This document shows, in pieces, positions 4,484-7,710 of a stretch of 7,710 nt of DNA (its first letter is position 1; every line of letters begins with the position of its first letter). The translations under genes were made by a program, and so were the position numbers. Source of the stretch: Clostridiales bacterium UBA4821 (lineage in GTDB: Bacteria; Bacillota; Clostridia; Acetivibrionales; UBA4821); NCBI GenBank assembly GCA_002402315.1, contig DHFP01000217.1:1-7710 (forward strand), in the 5' to 3' direction. The notes under the pieces were generated by a model that was not told where the DNA came from, did no database searches, and saw nothing but the letters and a program-made list of their open reading frames with translations.

Positions 4484-5308
4484 ATGGTAGAAATATACGA
4501 AACTGGCATAAGTGCCGTAGATGATAATATGATGGGCGGGTTTTATCCTGGGATAATGTCAAGCATATTTGGAGAACCCAACATCGGCAAAAGTGTGTTG
4601 TGTATGCAGTTAGCCTATAAGTGGGCTGGAGAAGGCAAGAAAGTAGTTTATTTTGATACAGAAGGTATGCCAAGTATGCAACAGGTATTTTGGGGGCAGA
4701 AGTTTAAAGAGAGATTCAATACTGATAAGGAACCAACTTTTATAACTGTTAGAAATCCTGAGAAACTTTTTAATATATTGGGCAGAGATTTTTCTTATGA
4801 AGTAGATAAGGAAAGTGGTAAAATAGGCAGAATAGCGATAATAAAGAAAAACATTGATAGACGCAAAAAAGACCAGTCTGACCCAAATATTCTTGTTAGA
4901 GAGAATCCAGATATAGTTATTATAGATAGTTTTAGTTTTATAACAAAAGCATCAATAGGCAGTATGACAAGTATATTGCCCGCCCGGGCAGATATTGAGG
5001 CGAAACTTTTGGCTATTTTTGGAGAGTGGATGGATGACGGCGGAAAGTTTTTACTAATGACTCATCACATAAGCAAAAACCCAACAAACCCACAGGATGT
5101 TGGAAGTATAGAAGGCGGAAACTTTGTTAAATACAGCAGTAAAGTTATCATTCATCTGCATCACGGCAATAAAGAAGATAGAGAAAGTTTTGGGCAATCA
5201 TACCGCCGCATAAGATTTGTTAGAAAACCCGTAATGAGTGCCGAAGATAGTGAGTATAAATGGTTTGGACTGCAATTAAAACAAGACTATGGGTTTACCG
5301 AGATATAG
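4484..5308 (+). CDS. RecA/RadB-like recombinase-family ATPase (274 aa)
   Basis: The product is a single RecA core. After TGISAVDDNMMGGFYPG comes Walker A GEPNIGKS (residues 30-37), then VVYFDTEG (54-61) as in RadA/RadB, and Walker B DIVIID (143-148). A THH segment follows, then the L2-like GSIEGGNFVKYSSKVIIHL. There is no N-terminal helix-hairpin-helix domain, so it resembles RadB, KaiC-like or viral UvsX-like proteins rather than full RadA. Residues about 100-140 form a Lys-rich insertion (GKIGRIAIIKKNIDRRKKDQ) before Walker B. It probably binds DNA with ATP and helps recombination or replication restart. The SWIM microprotein encoded just upstream is a likely partner, and the SprT-like gene lies just before that. 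It has its own leaderless promoter and converges with the minus-strand genes. Confidence 0.9.
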   Translation: MVEIYETGISAVDDNMMGGFYPGIMSSIFGEPNIGKSVLCMQLAYKWAGEGKKVVYFDTEGMPSMQQVFWGQKFKERFNTDKEPTFITVRNPEKLFNILGRDFSYEVDKESGKIGRIAIIKKNIDRRKKDQSDPNILVRENPDIVIIDSFSFITKASIGSMTSILPARADIEAKLLAIFGEWMDDGGKFLLMTHHISKNPTNPQDVGSIEGGNFVKYSSKVIIHLHHGNKEDRESFGQSYRRIRFVRKPVMSAEDSEYKWFGLQLKQDYGFTEI

Positions 5309-5318
5309 GCGGTTGATA

Positions 5319-5352
5319 TCTGAAGAAAATAAAGTTAAATATAATTAACTTT
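5319..5352 (-). terminator. Hairpin and T-rich tract at the convergent junction
   Basis: A perfect 8-bp inverted repeat, AAAGTTAA (5331-5338) and TTAACTTT (5345-5352), with a 6-base loop, overlaps the end of the minus-strand adhesin gene. On the minus strand it is followed by a T-rich run (ATTTTCTTC). It could stop transcription of that gene and hinder read-through from the RecA-like gene 22 bases away. Confidence 0.5.
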
Positions 5353-6216
5353 GCAACCTCTAATGTAAAGATACTGGAAATTACCGCTAACAATTACTTT
5401 TTCCGGCACAATATCTCCATTAGATGTAGTTACACTTTCCTGTGATATTATTTTATAACCCTTTATTGGTCCAATTTTTACATACGGCTCATAGATAGGG
5501 ACATTTAAATTGTCTGAGACTAATTCTGCATATTGCTTTTCTACTTGTATTGCTTGAAAACCATCATCTTTAGATACATATAATGCCGAACCGCCAGAAA
5601 GATAAAATAGAAACTCATAGGCAGTCGGCGTAATGTTTAAAGGATTTTCGGCTATTATGTTATCAGATATTTGGCGAACTGTATAATCAACCCCATCTAT
5701 AGAATAATGTGATAATACAGATAATACTGAAAAGGAAATCATCGCCGATGATTCTCCCATAAAAATAATTAAATATGGTCTTAACGAAACATTATCTGAA
5801 TATTCCGTAGAATGGAAATGCATCTGAACAGTAGCATCTGTTGTTTCGTCTATGTGAATATAAAATACATCAGAAGTTGGAATAAACGGTATTTCTTTCC
5901 ATCCAACACCAAGAGATAGTGTGCAAATCGGAATATCTGATTTGTTACCAACTTTATTTCCCCAAGTTATTGTCTTGGGGTCAAAAGGTTGAGATTCATA
6001 TACATTAAATGTTCCAGATGATTGGGAATCATAACTATATAAATATAGTTTATATAGTGTATCTGGCATCAAATTAGATATTTTAATATAAATTTCTTGG
6101 TCATACTTCTTATTATCTATAGTCAATTCTCCGTTAGATAACATTATAGAAGAATAATAATTAAGTGTTGAACGATATTGATAAACCCAAGTATCTTCAA
6201 TTATTGGTTCAAGCAT
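5335..6216 (-). CDS. Adhesin-like protein with DNRLRE/CBM96-type beta domain (293 aa), paralogue 1
   Basis: The start ATG (6216-6214) lies at leaderless distance from a TATA-like box. Residues 1-155 match the DNRLRE/CBM96 beta-sandwich pattern: IEDTWVYQYRSTLNYYSS, then QEIYIKISNLMPDTLYKLYLYSY, then FNVYESQPFDPKTITWGNKVGNK, and strands with FYIHIDETTDA. Such domains occur on surface and secreted proteins and often bind sugars. The C-terminal 130 residues form a second domain (LSHYSIDGVDYTVRQ...QKQYAELVSDNLN-like to GYKI) ending in a short strand-rich tail (QYLYIRGCKVNYI). There is no signal peptide. It is a clear paralogue of the neighbour at 6253-7083. Likely a virion fibre or host-attachment protein, inferred from fold and duplication. 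Confidence 0.75.
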   Translation of the reverse strand: MLEPIIEDTWVYQYRSTLNYYSSIMLSNGELTIDNKKYDQEIYIKISNLMPDTLYKLYLYSYDSQSSGTFNVYESQPFDPKTITWGNKVGNKSDIPICTLSLGVGWKEIPFIPTSDVFYIHIDETTDATVQMHFHSTEYSDNVSLRPYLIIFMGESSAMISFSVLSVLSHYSIDGVDYTVRQISDNIIAENPLNITPTAYEFLFYLSGGSALYVSKDDGFQAIQVEKQYAELVSDNLNVPIYEPYVKIGPIKGYKIISQESVTTSNGDIVPEKVIVSGNFQYLYIRGCKVNYI

Positions 6217-6247
6217 AATATTCTTTATTTACTTTTTACTATTTAAG
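6217..6247 (-). promoter_or_regulatory. Leaderless promoter of adhesin paralogue 1
   Basis: On the minus strand, CTTAAATAG (6247-6239) is centred about 27 bases before the ATG at 6216, and the leader end GAATATT-ATG has no ribosome site. The start-proximal sequence resembles that of paralogue 2 (AATAATATT-ATG), so the promoter was probably duplicated with the gene. Confidence 0.6.
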
Positions 6248-6252
6248 ATTTT

Positions 6253-7083
6253 TTACACATAATTAATTTTACAAGCACGAATATAAAGATATTGACAATT
6301 ACACAAAAACGTTGTTTTTTCTAATACAGAATGTGTATGGTCATTATCTCCGCTCCCAACAGAAGTTTCTCCACTACTTCTAACTATTTTATATCCTTTC
6401 ATTGGTCCTATTTTTATATATGGTTCATAGATTGGCATATTTAAATTATCAGAAACTAATTCCGCATATTGCTTTTCTATATATTCTGTTTTAAACCCAT
6501 CATCTTTAGATACATATAATGTAAAATTTTCTGAAAGATAAAATAGAACTTCATAAGAACTTGGCATATCATTTAAATGATTTTCAGATATTATATCCTC
6601 GGATACTCTACGAACCTCATAATCAATTCCATCTACAGAATAGTGTGATAATACAGATGGAGTAGAAAACAAACAAACTAAATGTGGTCCCCCAGTTTCA
6701 ATAGAATAGAACGACATTGTAATGGGAGAATTGGTTGTTTCATCTATGTGCATATAGAATGTATCAGATGTAGGAGTAAACGGTATCATTTTCGACCCCC
6801 ATCCGAGAGGGATAGTATAAATAGGAGTATCTGACTTGTTGCCAACTTTTGTATTATATGTTATAGTTTTTGGGTCGAATGGTAATGACTCATAGACATT
6901 AAATGTCCCAGATGATGGAGAATTATAGCACCATAAATATAACTTATACTGTTGGTTTGGAATTAAATCAGATATTTTAATATAAATTTCTCTATTATAA
7001 TTCCCAACTTCTAAATAAGTAGTAGAATAATTATTAGTTGTTGGCTTATTACTACCAACAAATGTATCTTCAATGATTGACAT
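6253..7083 (-). CDS. Adhesin-like protein with DNRLRE/CBM96-type beta domain (276 aa), paralogue 2
   Basis: This is the second copy of the adhesin-like family, with the start ATG at 7083-7081 behind a leaderless promoter. The beta domain (IEDTFVGSNKPTTNNYSTTYLEV, NREIYIKISDLIP, SGTFNVYESLPFDPKTIT, FYMHIDETTNS) and the C-terminal domain (LSHYSVDGIDYEVRRVSEDIISEN, AELVSDNLNMPIYEPY) are conserved in paralogue 1. They differ in length near the N-terminus, at the end of the beta domain, and in the tail, where this copy has an inserted GSGDNDHTHS segment before the last strands. Such local change in otherwise conserved copies fits receptor-binding diversification. There is no signal peptide. Location on a virion or cell surface is inferred. 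Confidence 0.75.
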   Translation of the reverse strand: MSIIEDTFVGSNKPTTNNYSTTYLEVGNYNREIYIKISDLIPNQQYKLYLWCYNSPSSGTFNVYESLPFDPKTITYNTKVGNKSDTPIYTIPLGWGSKMIPFTPTSDTFYMHIDETTNSPITMSFYSIETGGPHLVCLFSTPSVLSHYSVDGIDYEVRRVSEDIISENHLNDMPSSYEVLFYLSENFTLYVSKDDGFKTEYIEKQYAELVSDNLNMPIYEPYIKIGPMKGYKIVRSSGETSVGSGDNDHTHSVLEKTTFLCNCQYLYIRACKINYV

Positions 7084-7115
7084 AATATTATTTATTCGCT
7101 TTTTTGTATTTAAAC
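7084..7115 (-). promoter_or_regulatory. Leaderless promoter of adhesin paralogue 2
   Basis: On the minus strand, GTTTAAATA (7115-7107) is centred about 27 bases before the ATG at 7083, with no ribosome site between. It follows directly after the terminator of the protease gene. Confidence 0.65.
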
Positions 7116-7120
7116 ATTAC

Positions 7121-7149
7121 TAAAAAAGAAAAAGAGGGAATACCTCTTT
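7121..7149 (-). terminator. Hairpin plus T-run terminator of the protease gene
   Basis: On the minus strand a 7-bp stem AAAGAGG/CCTCTTT (7149-7143 with 7137-7131) with loop TATTC begins inside the stop codon and is followed by TTCTTTTTTA. It looks like a bacterial-style intrinsic terminator. In archaea the T-run alone can be enough. Confidence 0.65.
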
Positions 7150-7710
7150 ACAGGAGAGAGGCATTAAGGGCTTTCAAAACCACCGAAATCTTGTTGCAGA
7201 TTGTCTGTGTGCCGTCAGTATTCCCGGCGAATAGCAGTCCTACCATTGCCGAACCATCTTCTTTTATCACACCAGAGCCGCTATCTCCCCCCTGTGAAAA
7301 TGCCACACTACTTGAAACCATTATCTGGTCTTTCAAAAGTCCTATTGGCGGTCTGCTTCCACTTCCATAAGCAACAGCAGTATCATAACTTATGTCTGCT
7401 ATTTTGCCGTGTGTAAATCCGGTTGTTCTGCCATCCTTCTTTACCAGCATATCTACTGTTGGTTCGCATATTATGTGCGGATAATTATAGTCTGGGCACT
7501 TCAAAGCAAAATCAACATTTTCAAGTATCTGCCCCAAAGCACAGTCTGTTTCATTCCAGTCAGCATCTGTGTATCTTCCATACTGAAAATCTCTATACGG
7601 TATAGTTTTAATGGGAACGAATGATTTTAGAGTTGCCACACAATCAGTAGGATTTACTCCACCATCATATGAACCCGGCTGTATGATATTATCTCCAATC
7701 TTTGCGGCAT
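7148..7710 (-). CDS. Trypsin-fold serine protease, C-terminal part (runs off right edge)
   Basis: An open frame runs from the right edge to TAA 7150-7148; 186 complete codons are visible. The GTG at 7639 is not a convincing start, because the frame upstream is still family-like (AAKIGDNIIQPGSYDGG...). Conserved parts are the catalytic-Asp segment ENVDFAL, then KKDGRTTGFTHGKI, and the nucleophile in GGDSGSG, as in chymotrypsin-fold bacterial and archaeal proteases of the 'GRTTG' type. The His of the triad must lie upstream, outside the window. Several Cys (TDC, TDC, KCP, IICE, ICNK) could form disulfides, which would fit an extracellular or virion location. Next to the adhesins it may mature virion proteins or cut host surface protein. 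Confidence 0.85.
   Translation of the reverse strand, partial: AAKIGDNIIQPGSYDGGVNPTDCVATLKSFVPIKTIPYRDFQYGRYTDADWNETDCALGQILENVDFALKCPDYNYPHIICEPTVDMLVKKDGRTTGFTHGKIADISYDTAVAYGSGSRPPIGLLKDQIMVSSSVAFSQGGDSGSGVIKEDGSAMVGLLFAGNTDGTQTICNKISVVLKALNASLL

Noticed and set aside
7104..7624. Plus-strand ORFs opposite the serine protease
   Set aside because: They are antisense shadows of a gene with clear protease motifs and have no start signals.
1..7710. CRISPR array or insertion sequence
   Set aside because: No regularly spaced direct repeats and no transposase-like frame are visible in the window.

Overview
The window is AT-rich and looks archaeal. Many genes are preceded by a TATA-like box (CTATATAAA, CTATTTAAA, TTTATAAG) about 26 bases before either the start codon or a GGTGA/GAGGTGA ribosome site, which is the archaeal arrangement of TBP promoters with leaderless or very short-leader mRNAs. 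Many tiny uncharacterised genes, two duplicated adhesin-like proteins and no housekeeping genes suggest an archaeal virus, provirus or related mobile element. No capsid, terminase, integrase or polymerase gene is visible, so 'viral' is an inference and the host lineage is not determined.

Layout. Positions 1-82 hold the tail of a gene that is a paralogue of the unknown 318-residue protein at 425-1381; two small acidic ORFs lie between them. Positions 1432-2502 hold short genes: a coiled coil, a small basic protein, an HTH-like microprotein and unknowns. Positions 2508-2631 hold a compact, GC-richer, highly self-complementary element that looks like a pseudoknotted RNA. Positions 2672-4168 hold leaderless or tightly coupled small genes, including a Cys-rich zinc-site protein behind a palindrome-flanked promoter and a SprT-like metallopeptidase whose zinc ribbon is out of frame. 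Positions 4309-5308 hold a SWIM zinc-finger microprotein and a RecA/RadB-like ATPase.

The strand switches at about 5309-5334. The minus strand carries two paralogous beta-rich proteins with an N-terminal DNRLRE/CBM96-like domain, each behind its own leaderless promoter, and the 3' part of a trypsin-fold serine protease that runs off the right edge and ends in a hairpin plus T-run.

Reading it together: the plus strand looks like a regulatory and DNA-metabolism half (SprT-like, SWIM and RadB-like genes clustered), and the minus strand like a surface or virion half (adhesins and protease). The most novel points are the structured RNA with a putative anti-Shine-Dalgarno segment exactly complementary to ribosome sites in this window, and the SWIM/RecA-like pair, which resembles a minimal Shu-type recombination module.
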